A stretch of DNA of 64,000 nt from Motacilla alba alba (taxonomy: Eukaryota > Chordata > Aves > Passeriformes > Motacillidae), in NCBI RefSeq assembly GCF_015832195.1, contig NC_052031.1:8681850-8745849 (forward strand), written 5' to 3'. Under the pieces are notes generated by a model. That model was not told the origin of the DNA, made no database searches, and saw only the letters and a program-made list of their open reading frames with translations. Positions 63,701-64,000 of this stretch are shown piece after piece; position 1 is the first letter of the stretch, and each line of letters begins with the position of its first letter. The translations under genes and the position numbers were made by a program.

Positions 63701-64000
63701 GAGATCCCAGAAGGGCTGAAGCATTTACATATTATTCTGCTGATGCTATCAACCTATTCACATATGCTCATCCTGCTGTGCCAATGGCAAACTTATCTTA
63801 AGGTTAAAGGCAGAGTTTCTGACAGAAGAGCCACATTATTTGAGCTTTCCTTTGTTCTGTGTCACTCCCTTGGCAAACCGCTGTTTTATCTGGCATGGTA
63901 GGAAGCACCACTGGGTTTTGGTAAAATTTCCAGTTCAGTCATTGAAACACATTGAAAGTGCCAGGGCAATTTGGGAGCCCTTGCTTCAAGGTATGAGTTG
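60795..64000. other. Noncoding block to window end
   Basis: AT-rich sequence with a mixed-composition part at about 62400-62850. The longest plus-strand open frame (62648-63043, 131 codons) starts without an ATG at its left edge, contains no recognised domain, and ends in AT-rich sequence. A cag/gtacgg donor-like junction at about 62823-62829 is not paired with a convincing acceptor. A small inverted repeat at 61799-61839 is listed separately. Confidence 0.6.
61799..61839. repeat. Three-copy gaagcttgc direct/inverted repeat
   Basis: The 9-mer gaagcttgc occurs at 61799-61807, its reverse complement gcaagcttc at 61815-61823, and the forward form again at 61831-61839. The copies are evenly spaced 16 nt apart, so either outer copy can pair with the middle one. 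No gene context. Confidence 0.87.

Noticed and set aside
1..64000. CRISPR array, operon, tRNA/rRNA gene or bacterial defence system
   Set aside because: No regularly spaced repeats, no long ORFs, no tRNA or rRNA signature; composition and CR1 elements indicate a vertebrate nuclear genome.

Overview
The window looks like noncoding DNA from a vertebrate nuclear genome, most probably a bird. It is AT-rich by eye, CpG dinucleotides are scarce, there is no CpG island, and poly-A/poly-T and short microsatellite tracts are scattered throughout. The strongest taxonomic marker is the CR1 family of LINE retrotransposons, the dominant repeat of birds and also present in crocodilians and turtles. An unmistakable 5'-truncated CR1 lies on the minus strand at 60221-60794. 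A second minus-strand CR1 fragment is at 14346-14487, a plus-strand CR1 3' tail at about 54523-54580, and a decayed piece of a CR1 reverse-transcriptase frame at 56403-56570. I could not name the species or the locus.

No protein-coding gene could be identified. Open frames reach only about 140 codons, none matches a protein family I recognise outside the CR1 fragments, and many of the longer ones lie in GC-richer or strand-biased patches where chance open frames are expected. The window is therefore either intergenic or part of a very long intron. Four stretches have a plausible splice acceptor with an open frame behind it (25318, 36424, 39981, 41316). They are reported only as low-interest findings.

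Layout: 1-14 kb is AT-rich unique sequence with microsatellites, two stretches that read like conserved noncoding elements (4621-4770 and 9241-9480), and local hairpins and duplications near 12.5-12.8 kb. From 14 to 29 kb come a CR1 relic, a 33-bp tandem duplication (17455), an interleaved pair of 19-bp inverted repeats (21333-21415) and a purine-biased block (about 21955-22450). At 29.4-29.8 kb is a GC-rich patch that is probably an old interspersed repeat. From 30 to 50 kb is mostly featureless apart from a U6-snRNA-like fragment (40537), a possible regulatory element (46741-46880) and small duplications. From 50 to 64 kb come a C/A-rich tract, a perfect 17-bp hairpin (52427), three CR1 pieces and long poly-T runs.

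No coordinated gene system, CRISPR array, operon or novel multi-gene system is visible. The most noteworthy items are small-scale structures: inverted repeats that look like template-switch mutations, and candidate regulatory elements that only alignment could confirm.
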